DNA from: Neptuniibacter sp.
Lineage (GTDB): Bacteria; Pseudomonadota; Gammaproteobacteria; Pseudomonadales; Balneatricaceae
Length of the DNA: 7,352 nucleotides
Direction of reading: 5' to 3'
NCBI GenBank assembly: GCA_030149405.1
Contig: JASBRM010000022.1
Coordinates: 1-7,352 of the forward strand
Every line of letters begins with the position of its first letter. The first letter of the stretch is position 1. The translations under genes and the position numbers were made by a program. Of this stretch, positions 1 through 6,622 are shown piece by piece. The notes below the pieces were generated by a model. It saw only the letters and a list, made by a program, of their open reading frames with translations, did not search any database and was not told the origin of the DNA.

Positions 1-1748
1 GCAAACGGCTGAAAGGCATAACCTTCATCCGCCAGACTCCAGTTATAAAATTCAATAAGATTCAGTCGTAGCCCATGGATCACGCCACTGACTACCGTAA
101 GAACAAAGTTGAGAAGATGACCTACGAGCAGGATCAGCACCTTAAACAGCAATCCTATCGCTGGCAGCGCTGCGGCAACATCAACCGCAAGCTGATTAAA
201 CGTCACGGCAAGAGAAGCACTGGCTAACCCCAGGGCAAATAGCCGTAAATAACTCAGTACATCACCAAATATTTTGGTAACTCCGGTCAGAGCCAGCAGG
301 CCATCGAGGAAACGTTTTCCGCCCCAGTCACACCTTTCGCTGGAGAACAGTAGAACCATCAATAACCCAAATGCCAGAAGTATCCAGTGCCCAATAACAA
401 AACCTTGAATCCAGCCCCATAATGCCGCGGTTACGCTTAACGCCCAACCAAGTGAACCAATACTCTGCCAGGTTTTTCTTCGCACCCATGCCATCATCAG
501 ATTAGCCAGAATTAAATGGGCAGCGCCAATAACGATGGACAGCAACATCATGCTGTCAAAGTCATTGAGATCCATTAACTTAAAGCCCTGCAACCAACCA
601 AAGGGGGCTTCAGCACCAAAGTAACTGCCAACAATGACTCCCCAGACAAAACCGGCTCCTGATAGCGCATAACCCATCGCTTTTAGGCGACGCCCCGACT
701 CCGTAATACTGAGTCTATCCCGGTAGAAAAACACGATGGCCGCAAGCATCAGCGAATAACCCGCATCCGACATAATCAGAGCGAAGAAGCTGACAAAGGA
801 GAAAAACACCACGCGGGATGGGTCCCAGCTACGGTAACCAGGCATCTGGAAAAAGTGTACAACCTCTTCACCACCTGCAAGTGCCGTGGGGTTTTGTAAC
901 AACGTAGGCGGGAGTTCATCCTCTGAAGGCGGTGTGACCTGCAACACCATACAATGAGATTGCGCGAAATCGTTGAGTTGCTCAACAGCCTCTTCCGCTA
1001 TCCAGCCCTGTACTGCAAACACCTCATCATGATCCAGAGTTTCTGCAGATACTTCGGCTCTATGCGCCGCATCTTCAGTACCGGCAATGCAACGCTGCAA
1101 CAGATAGATCCATCGAGTCAGGGCTTCACGCTCCGCTTCTACGGTTTCGAGCTCTACTTCAATATCTTCCAGTTCCCGCTGTAACTGTTCCAACGGAATT
1201 GCGCCGGTATGAGTGCGAACAACGGGCATCTCGTTTAAAGCCGGTTCATCTTTCGAGATCACAGCAATATAGCTGTAGCGGTTATCCCGGTGAACGCTGT
1301 GCCAGGGAAGTGAAGTTTTCTCCACTTCTTTCATGCGGTAGTTCGGAACCAGATAAAACCACAAGCGATGACCGTAAAGATCATTCTCATGGGGAAACTC
1401 AAAACTACCCCAGGGCTGCAGGTCTTTAATTCGCTTTTTCAGAAAGTCGTGACGTTCAACCAGAGTCAGTCGCCTACTGCGATTCTGGTCTACTTTTTCT
1501 GCAACCTCTTCGAGATCAAAATGCCGTTCACTCAGAACCTGTTTACGTTTCTGTTTGCAGCTAAGGAGATAATGCAGAACGCCATGCAACTGTTCCGGGC
1601 TGACCTGATGCTCCGGTTTTACCGTCTTCTTTATTTTCTGCAGGGGAATTACGTGCATCACGCCCAGCGACTGAAGATCTTCCAGGATATTGATCTTGTC
1701 CTCTGTAAGGCCGACCAAAGTTGCCTTCTGCAGTTTTTGAATACTCAT
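1..1748 (-). CDS. ntpI: V/A-type ATPase subunit I (a), membrane stator with ion half-channels (partial, C-terminus outside window)
   Basis: Subunit I/a anchors the peripheral stalks and forms the ion path next to the rotor ring. The frame is open over the whole 1748 bases, giving 582 complete residues; the last ones (YAFQPF) resemble the family's C-terminus, so only a few residues to a few tens should be missing. Residues 1-300 form the cytoplasmic arm, with likely coiled coils near 64-113 and 184-225. The membrane part begins about 313 (after GYRSWDPSR) and shows hydrophobic segments near 313-340, 360-380, 398-424, 435-475, 485-520 and 525-560. Arg502 in SYLRLFALGLA matches the essential arginine of yeast Vph1p (Arg735); His558, Arg561 and Glu566 sit in the last helix. 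Start ATG 1748 overlaps the D stop (ATGA), with AGGAGA at 1757-1762. H+ versus Na+ use depends on subunit K, which is not visible. Confidence 0.95.
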   Translation of the reverse strand, partial: MSIQKLQKATLVGLTEDKINILEDLQSLGVMHVIPLQKIKKTVKPEHQVSPEQLHGVLHYLLSCKQKRKQVLSERHFDLEEVAEKVDQNRSRRLTLVERHDFLKKRIKDLQPWGSFEFPHENDLYGHRLWFYLVPNYRMKEVEKTSLPWHSVHRDNRYSYIAVISKDEPALNEMPVVRTHTGAIPLEQLQRELEDIEVELETVEAEREALTRWIYLLQRCIAGTEDAAHRAEVSAETLDHDEVFAVQGWIAEEAVEQLNDFAQSHCMVLQVTPPSEDELPPTLLQNPTALAGGEEVVHFFQMPGYRSWDPSRVVFFSFVSFFALIMSDAGYSLMLAAIVFFYRDRLSITESGRRLKAMGYALSGAGFVWGVIVGSYFGAEAPFGWLQGFKLMDLNDFDSMMLLSIVIGAAHLILANLMMAWVRRKTWQSIGSLGWALSVTAALWGWIQGFVIGHWILLAFGLLMVLLFSSERCDWGGKRFLDGLLALTGVTKIFGDVLSYLRLFALGLASASLAVTFNQLAVDVAAALPAIGLLFKVLILLVGHLLNFVLTVVSGVIHGLRLNLIEFYNWSLADEGYAFQPF

Positions 1749-2347
1749 AACTGCATTCTCCTGCGTTTATTCTTGGCAATTTTGGCGCGCACTACGCCGG
1801 CACGTTCCGCATCAGACAGGGCGATGCGAATTTTACGAATATTGGCCTGAGCCTCTGGGATTAACACTTTATCGAACAGATTCAGACGTTGAGTGGTTTT
1901 CTGCAGACCTTCCTCTAACAACTTTAGGCGCTGTTTAAAAACCTCTATCTCAACTTCGATCTGCAAGGTTTTTTTCTGTAACTGGATCAACGGATCAACC
2001 CAGTGCGGCAACAACAATCGTGAATACTGCTGCACATCGATCTCAAAGGCACTGAGTTCAGGTAACTCCAGACCCACCAGATTGATATATCGGATATCCA
2101 CTTTTTTAACCTGAAGCAGGTTATCCACCTTAATATCCGAAGCAGCCAGCATAGGCAGTTGCTCCGCGACTTTCTGATGTAACGCTTCCAGCTGTGATTG
2201 ATTTTCCATGAGCCGGCGGCTGGTCTCCTGCCGCTCAGCCAGCAGCTGTTTTCTCTTCAGATCCAACGCAGGAACAAACTGACGAAACGCTTTAAGGCGG
2301 CGTCCTTCACGGTTCAGAGTTGTTTTATTCAGCGCCAGTTTTGCCAC
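1745..2347 (-). CDS. ntpD: V/A-type ATPase subunit D (central rotor shaft)
   Basis: Subunit D forms the central stalk that turns inside the A3B3 head and transmits torque to the membrane ring. The protein has 200 residues, as usual. Its N-terminal and C-terminal thirds look like long helices for an antiparallel coiled coil: MAKLALNKTTLNREGRRLK and LDLKRKQLL at the start, and FDKVLIPEAQANIRKIRIAL plus DAERAGVVRAKIAKNK at the end, all hallmarks of the family. A less helical middle part (about 70-110) fits the D foot region. The GTG start at 2347 lies 5 bases after the subunit B stop, with AGGG at 2356-2359 inside the end of the B gene. The stop overlaps the subunit I start as ATGA. These spacings imply translational coupling from B through I. 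Confidence 0.95.
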   Translation of the reverse strand: MAKLALNKTTLNREGRRLKAFRQFVPALDLKRKQLLAERQETSRRLMENQSQLEALHQKVAEQLPMLAASDIKVDNLLQVKKVDIRYINLVGLELPELSAFEIDVQQYSRLLLPHWVDPLIQLQKKTLQIEVEIEVFKQRLKLLEEGLQKTTQRLNLFDKVLIPEAQANIRKIRIALSDAERAGVVRAKIAKNKRRRMQL

Positions 2348-2352
2348 AACAA

Positions 2353-3717
2353 TTACCCTGTCATACGGTCAGTGTTTGTTGGGAAATATTTATCAATCAA
2401 TGTTTGTTTCATCAGCAGCTCATGCGGCTGAAAGCACTCTGCCAGAATCTGCCAGCAATTATCGAGCGCTTCTTCCAGTGGCATAGTCACGCGTATATCC
2501 ATAAACCGATCACGGAACAGCTCCCCAAATTGTAAAAGGCGCTCGTCATATTCACTCAATTCGAATGACATCGCCTGTTTTTGGGCGGCATCGCGGGATT
2601 CAGCATAGAACCTCACCATGGTGTTCATTATCTGGCTGTGATCTTCGCGGGTTACTTTACCTATTACATGTTGCTTCAAGCGGGACAGGGAACCGAATGG
2701 ATCAATCACGCCATCATGCAGATAGAACTGCCCTTCCGTGATGTAACCGGTATTATCTGGAACCGGATGAGTCACATCATCACCCGGCATAGTGGTGACA
2801 GAAAGAATGGTAACGGAACCCGCACCTTTGTAATCGCAGGCTTTTTCATACCGGCGAGCCAGCTGTGAATAGAGGTCTCCAATATAACCGCGGTTCGAAG
2901 GCACGTGCTCCATAGAGATTCCCACCTCTTTCAGAGCATCCGCATAGGCTGTCATATCGGTCAGCAACACTAGTACCCGCTTACCCTCTTCAACGGCAAA
3001 GCGCTCGGCTACTGCCAAAGCCAGATCAGGTACTAAAAGTCCTTCCACGGTCGGATCAGAGCCCTGATGCACAAACATCACTGTACGCGCCTGTACGCCC
3101 GCTTCCTCAAAAGCGGTTTTAAAGAAATGGTAATCGTCAAACACCAGCCCAATGCCACCAAACACCACAACATCGGCATCCGCATGGGTTCCGATTTGAG
3201 CAAGAAGTTGGTTATAAGGCTCACCTGCTACAGAGAAAACCGGAATTTTCTGGCTTTCCACCAGACAGTTGAACACATCAATCATCGGCACATCCGTGCG
3301 AATCATATGTGAAGCGAGAATCCTGCGGGCAGGGTTTACAGTAGGGCCATCGATCTCTATTTTCGGTTCTTCGATCAAAGCCGGACCGCCATCGATTGCC
3401 CGACCCGTGCCTGAGAATGCACGCCCCAGAATATTTGGAGAGAAGGTCACTTCCATTGAGCGACCAAGAAAGCGTACAACCGAATGGGTAGAAAGACCTT
3501 TGGTTCCAGTAAATACCTGAAGTGAGACCTCTTCACGGTCCAACAGGATGACCTGCGCAAGGTTGGGAGGGCTGTTATCATCCTTTTCATTTTCAATCAG
3601 CGCAAGATCGCCAAAGCAGATCGCAGAAGTACCCTGATCAGATAAAGGCACATGTACCTTAACGATATCCCCAACGATCTCCAGTATTCGTGAATAACGT
3701 ACCAGTAATTGCGTCAC
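2353..3717 (-). CDS. ntpB: V/A-type ATPase subunit B (non-catalytic nucleotide-binding subunit)
   Basis: Subunit B alternates with catalytic subunit A in the A3B3 head of V/A-type rotary ATPases and lines the nucleotide sites. It has 454 residues, a normal length. As expected for B and not A, there is no GxxxxGKT P-loop: the corresponding stretch is FSVAGEPYNQLLAQI (161-175). Other landmarks are the N-terminal barrel (about 1-80), NPARRI (128-133), NRGYIGDLYSQLA (275-287), TMPGDDVTHPVPDNTGYITEG (309-329) and SLSRL (343-347), where Arg346 fits the conserved arginine that completes the catalytic site of A. The GTG start at 3717 has AGGGAG six bases upstream, and an in-frame stop lies five codons before it, which fixes the start. 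Subunit A, usually directly upstream, is not there. The sequence is somewhat divergent (GEPYNQL where many have GLPHNEL), but key residues remain. Alternative symbols are atpB and vatB. Confidence 0.96.
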   Translation of the reverse strand: MTQLLVRYSRILEIVGDIVKVHVPLSDQGTSAICFGDLALIENEKDDNSPPNLAQVILLDREEVSLQVFTGTKGLSTHSVVRFLGRSMEVTFSPNILGRAFSGTGRAIDGGPALIEEPKIEIDGPTVNPARRILASHMIRTDVPMIDVFNCLVESQKIPVFSVAGEPYNQLLAQIGTHADADVVVFGGIGLVFDDYHFFKTAFEEAGVQARTVMFVHQGSDPTVEGLLVPDLALAVAERFAVEEGKRVLVLLTDMTAYADALKEVGISMEHVPSNRGYIGDLYSQLARRYEKACDYKGAGSVTILSVTTMPGDDVTHPVPDNTGYITEGQFYLHDGVIDPFGSLSRLKQHVIGKVTREDHSQIMNTMVRFYAESRDAAQKQAMSFELSEYDERLLQFGELFRDRFMDIRVTMPLEEALDNCWQILAECFQPHELLMKQTLIDKYFPTNTDRMTG

Positions 3718-3759
3718 TGCCTGCTCCCTTTAGCCGTTATCTTGTATAAAACAGCCGCT
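3718..3759 (-). other. 42-base gap between NIF3-like gene and ATPase subunit B
   Basis: This is the largest non-coding stretch in the window and the only junction where hydrogenase and ATPase transcription could be separated. I see no hairpin followed by a T run and no convincing pair of -35/-10 boxes, so read-through is likely. AGGGAG at 3724-3729, six bases before the GTG at 3717, is the ribosome binding site of subunit B. AGCGGCT and AACGGCT near either side are imperfect direct copies that cannot pair as a stem. Confidence 0.6.
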
Positions 3760-4071
3760 TCAAATAGATTCCAGTTTCCAGACATCATAAGCGGGCTCTT
3801 CGTAAGGATGAGCCTGCTTCATAGCTGCTACCGCCTTATGTATCAGTTCATCTTCACAGACTAATTCCACTTTCCACTCATCAACAGTCTCGATCTGATT
3901 CTGTGATCCTATGTGAGGATTACTGCCCTCAAGTGGCCTGAACTGTCCCTGCCCTAATGTCTGCCAACTGCAACAGTCATAGTTTCCAATTTGGCCTGCA
4001 CCGGTCTTAAAGACGGCCTGCTTAACCGACTCCAGAGCGTCATCCGGTACAAAAAAACTGAGTTTATACAC
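3760..4071 (-). CDS. Stand-alone NIF3/YqfO-insert-like small protein (CutA/PII-like fold)
   Basis: This 103-residue protein resembles the domain inserted in longer NIF3/YqfO proteins, which has a CutA/PII-like ferredoxin fold and is often annotated 'NGG1p interacting factor NIF3'. Visible motifs are GAGQIGNYDCCSW (24-36), a GQGQFRP segment (40-46), PHIG (52-55) and the hallmark HPYEEPAYDVW (88-98). Its biochemical role is unknown to me; the related fold trimerises and can bind metals or small ligands. The GTG start at 4071 is chosen because GGAAG lies six bases upstream (4078-4082) and the family begins with (M)YKLSFFVP; a longer TTG start at 4101 is less likely. It overlaps the protease gene by 8 bases, so it belongs to the hydrogenase operon. 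Adjacent Cys33-Cys34, plus His53 and His88, are possible metal ligands, but that is inference. Confidence 0.82.
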   Translation of the reverse strand: MYKLSFFVPDDALESVKQAVFKTGAGQIGNYDCCSWQTLGQGQFRPLEGSNPHIGSQNQIETVDEWKVELVCEDELIHKAVAAMKQAHPYEEPAYDVWKLESI

Positions 4072-4537
4072 TGAATACTTCCGTTTTATGGACTGAAACA
4101 ATCTTTTCTAATGTTTCCAGCATATCAGGAATTTTGCTCTTCAGTTGTTCAGAAATAGGAGCCATCGGTTCACATTGCTCAAGCTGCACCAGAAAGAGAT
4201 CAATTTCCGGCAACTTCATACCCAGTGCTTTAGCCATCTGCCAACTCTCCTGTAACCCCATTGCATGGCTACTCACAGTGGTTTGTTCCTGCTCTAGAGA
4301 ACTCGCGGCATCCTGCATAAACACAAAATCTCCAGGAGCCATGCCCATTTCCGCAGCATCAATGACGAGAATATGGTCGTAAACCGATATCTGGTTCACC
4401 AATGAAGTAACCGGCGCTGCTACTTTCTCCCAACAGATCTCTGATGATGGGTATTGCTGTTGCAGTTTATCCACCAGCAACCACGCTATCTGATCATCGC
4501 CATGAGGCGAACCTATCCCCAGAACAGCCGATTTCAT
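4064..4537 (-). CDS. Hydrogenase maturation protease (HyaD/HycI family)
   Basis: This endopeptidase cuts the C-terminal tail from the Ni-loaded hydrogenase large subunit, most likely the one encoded just upstream. The start at 4537 gives 157 residues, usual for the family, and forms an ATGA overlap with the large-subunit stop, with a purine-rich GAGAGA stretch upstream. The N-terminal motif GIGSPHGDDQ (7-16) matches the family's GxGN...DD/DEG signature. By comparison with E. coli HybD (Glu16, Asp62, His93), the nickel-sensing residues would be Asp15, Asp60 (in VIDA) and His91 (in SSHAMG). Asparagine and glycine of the usual signature are replaced by Ser10 and Gln16, which marks a divergent subgroup. 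The last bases overlap the following NIF3-like gene. Gene symbols in this family vary, so none is given. Confidence 0.92.
   Translation of the reverse strand: MKSAVLGIGSPHGDDQIAWLLVDKLQQQYPSSEICWEKVAAPVTSLVNQISVYDHILVIDAAEMGMAPGDFVFMQDAASSLEQEQTTVSSHAMGLQESWQMAKALGMKLPEIDLFLVQLEQCEPMAPISEQLKSKIPDMLETLEKIVSVHKTEVFSV
4078..4082 (-). promoter_or_regulatory. Ribosome binding site deciding the GTG start of the NIF3-like gene
   Basis: GGAAG on the minus strand, six bases before GTG 4071, inside the end of the protease gene. It supports the 103-residue form over an N-terminally extended reading. Confidence 0.6.
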
Positions 4538-5829
4538 CCATCTCTCTCGGTAGTCAGCTTCAGGAAATGGGTTGCACAGGAGATACAAGGGTCATAATTA
4601 CGAATCACTTTTTCACTGTGCAGTCTCAAAACCTCATCGCTTTGATCCAGACCAATCTGAGAGAGAGACCAGTACAGATCTTCCTCTATTCGAGCCTGAT
4701 TCTGGCTGGTCGGCGGAACGATTTTCGCTTCCTCAATATGGCCACTAACACTCACCCGGTAACGATGCCAGAGCAGACCACGAGGGGCTTCACTCCAGCC
4801 ATAACCTTCTCCGGCTTTAACCACCACATCGGCTTTGCAGGAATCGGGATACTGATACGCCTGAAGAATATTGATCGCCTCATCCAGCGCCCAACAGACC
4901 TCAACCGCTCTCGCCAGCATACTGTGGAACATATTCTGACTTGGGAACGGATTGCCCAGTTTTTCCAGCAGCCCCTGAATCCGCTGCGGCAGTTTGTCGT
5001 GGCAAAGGTTCAACCTCGCCAAGGGGCCTACCAGATAATCCTGTCCCTGAAGATGACTCCATAGCGCAGTGGAATGAGGACTCTGACTTTCCTGAAAATA
5101 CTGCTCATATTCCGCTTCAGATATATCCAAACCACTACTGCTGATCAGACGTCCCGACTCCACAGCAAAATTGTCGGATGCGAGGGCAACTGAACAAAAA
5201 TCCTGTTTCTGATCAGGTATCTCTACCTGATTAATCCACTCAGCCATCTCCAGAGCCTGAGGCAATAACGCCTGAAGGGATGCCAATAAAGCATCCACAT
5301 CCTTTAGTGCCGGAGCCTTATGGAAACCACCCACAGCAATACCGACCGGATGCACTGATCGGCCACCCAGCAAGCGCATGATCTGATTACCAGCATCCTG
5401 GAGCGCAAAACCGCGGCGAACTTCATCAGGATATTGTCCAGCCAACTGAATGGCTGTGTCGTAGCCAAAGTAATCCGGCAGAGCCAGAAGGTGAATGTGC
5501 AGACTGTGGCTCTGTAACCACTCACCCAGATACAACAAACGCCGCATCTGCTGAATCCAAACGGTCTTCTCCACCTCGAACAGACTTTCCAACGCGTTTA
5601 CGGCACTGACCTGATAGGCCACCGGACAGATCCCACAGATGCGTGCCACAATATCTGGCACTTCGCTGTAGTGCCGCCCTTCCAGAAACTTTTCAAAAAA
5701 ACGTGGGGGTTCGTATATCTTGAACTGAAGATGTTCGATCTTTTCCTGATGGATTTTCAGATGCAGAGCGCCTTCGCCTTCCACACGGGCCAATGAGGGC
5801 ACATCGATCTTAACCTTACGCTCACTCAT
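4534..5829 (-). CDS. hydA: Group 3b [NiFe] hydrogenase large (alpha) subunit, NiFe active site
   Basis: This is the catalytic subunit carrying the Ni-Fe(CN)2CO centre that splits or makes H2. Symbol hydA follows the Pyrococcus sulfhydrogenase naming; it is not an [FeFe] hydrogenase. The chosen start at 5829 (MSERKVKIDV, 431 residues) has a perfect AGGAGG five bases upstream and overlaps the small-subunit gene by 8 bases. Visible motifs are RVEGEG (15-20), the N-terminal metal site RICGIC with Cys65 and Cys68, LGGRSVHPVGIAVGG (154-168), SEAPRG (346-351), and the C-terminal site DPCISCATH with Cys415, Cys418 and His421. Ten residues (FLKLTTERDG) follow His421 and should be the tail removed by the maturation protease once Ni is inserted. 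All four metal-binding cysteines are present, so the enzyme looks active. The stop forms an ATGA overlap with the protease gene. Confidence 0.95.
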   Translation of the reverse strand: MSERKVKIDVPSLARVEGEGALHLKIHQEKIEHLQFKIYEPPRFFEKFLEGRHYSEVPDIVARICGICPVAYQVSAVNALESLFEVEKTVWIQQMRRLLYLGEWLQSHSLHIHLLALPDYFGYDTAIQLAGQYPDEVRRGFALQDAGNQIMRLLGGRSVHPVGIAVGGFHKAPALKDVDALLASLQALLPQALEMAEWINQVEIPDQKQDFCSVALASDNFAVESGRLISSSGLDISEAEYEQYFQESQSPHSTALWSHLQGQDYLVGPLARLNLCHDKLPQRIQGLLEKLGNPFPSQNMFHSMLARAVEVCWALDEAINILQAYQYPDSCKADVVVKAGEGYGWSEAPRGLLWHRYRVSVSGHIEEAKIVPPTSQNQARIEEDLYWSLSQIGLDQSDEVLRLHSEKVIRNYDPCISCATHFLKLTTERDG

Positions 5830-6622
5830 TTCTGCCTCCTGCACTGACTGCTTCAGGGTTAAGCTTCTGCTCCAGTTCATCCTCTGCAACCGGGTGAATC
5901 AACTGAAAACGCTGCTTAATCTGCTCGGGCAATAATCCTATGCCTTCAAACCTACGATTCAGTGCAGAATCATGTGCCAGCTCGCTTTCGCCAAAGCAGC
6001 CATAGCAAGCACGTCCAAACTGCGGGCATAACGCTCCACAACCTGTGCGAGTCATCGGCCCCATGCAAGGCTCCCCCGCAGTAACCAATGTGCACACATG
6101 CCCCGCACGTTTACAATCAATGCAAAGTTTTTCCCGTTCATCCAGCGGCATTACCCCTTCCAGCATCAGGCTGATCGCTGTTGAAATCTGGCGGCTATTG
6201 ATAGGGCAACCCCAAATTTCAAAATCCACTTTCACATGTTTTTTGATGGGATCAGAGTGATCCAGACTGTCGATAAATTCGGGATTGGAATAGATAGCGC
6301 CTACCCAGGAAGCGGGATCATCCGCAAGATTTTTTAATGCCTGAATACCGCCCGAAGTCGCACAGGCTCCCATGGTAATCAGGTATTTGGATCGCTTACG
6401 AATTTCTTGAATTCGCTCCATGTCATGGGCAGTAACAACACTGCCTTCGATAAAGGCAATATCGACCTCGGCGTCTTCATCCAGCACCCCTGCTTCCGCA
6501 AAATGCTTGATATCAACACGTTCAGCCAAAGTAACCAACGCTTCACCCATGTTCAAAAGCGCCAGTTGGCAGCCATCACAGGAACTGAATTTATGGACTG
6601 CAACAGAAGGTTTTGTAGCCAT
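5822..6622 (-). CDS. hydD: Group 3b [NiFe] hydrogenase small (delta) subunit
   Basis: This is the electron-transfer subunit that pairs with the NiFe large subunit. It has 266 residues, normal for soluble group 3 enzymes, and no twin-arginine signal, so it is cytoplasmic. All twelve expected cluster cysteines are visible. Cys15 and Cys18 (CDGC), Cys87 (GACATSGG) and Cys139 (GCPIN) fit the proximal [4Fe-4S] cluster. Cys167, 170, 177, 186, 195, 199, 206 and 209 fit two further [4Fe-4S] clusters. The ATG at 6622 overlaps the preceding stop as TAATG and has GGAGGG at 6629-6634, six bases upstream, so translation is probably coupled to the gamma gene. F420-reducing hydrogenases (group 3a) have a related small subunit, but the FAD/NAD(P) partner next door and the 'DPCISCATH' large subunit favour group 3b. 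Confidence 0.95.
   Translation of the reverse strand: MATKPSVAVHKFSSCDGCQLALLNMGEALVTLAERVDIKHFAEAGVLDEDAEVDIAFIEGSVVTAHDMERIQEIRKRSKYLITMGACATSGGIQALKNLADDPASWVGAIYSNPEFIDSLDHSDPIKKHVKVDFEIWGCPINSRQISTAISLMLEGVMPLDEREKLCIDCKRAGHVCTLVTAGEPCMGPMTRTGCGALCPQFGRACYGCFGESELAHDSALNRRFEGIGLLPEQIKQRFQLIHPVAEDELEQKLNPEAVSAGGRNE
5835..5840 (-). promoter_or_regulatory. Strong ribosome binding site of the hydrogenase large subunit
   Basis: AGGAGG on the minus strand, five bases before the ATG at 5829. It lies inside the small-subunit gene and decides the large-subunit start against the upstream in-frame TTG at 5889. It is the best Shine-Dalgarno match in the window. Confidence 0.85.

Noticed and set aside
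1561..1779. 72-codon minus-strand open frame overlapping the D/I junction
   Set aside because: It is an alternative frame of the subunit I gene. The true subunit I frame starts at 1748 and is open to position 1.
1368..1850. 160-codon open frame on the plus strand
   Set aside because: It is antisense to subunit I and the end of subunit D, both clearly real, and has no coding signature of its own.
3718..3765. Promoter or terminator in the gap before subunit B (TATACA-like box, AGCGGCT/AACGGCT copies)
   Set aside because: No -35 box lies at proper distance from the TATACA-like sequence, and the short copies are direct repeats that cannot form a hairpin.
4537..4588. N-terminal extension of the maturation protease from a TTG at 4588
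   Set aside because: The family begins only a few residues before GIGS. The ATG at 4537 forms a typical ATGA overlap with the large-subunit stop.
4444..5064. 206-codon open frame on the plus strand
   Set aside because: It lies opposite the hydrogenase large subunit and protease genes, whose motifs are unmistakable. Its translation shows no recognisable family.
5829..5889. N-terminal extension of the large subunit from a TTG at 5889
   Set aside because: The extra 20 residues overlap the small-subunit gene and do not fit the family, and AGGAGG precedes the ATG at 5829.
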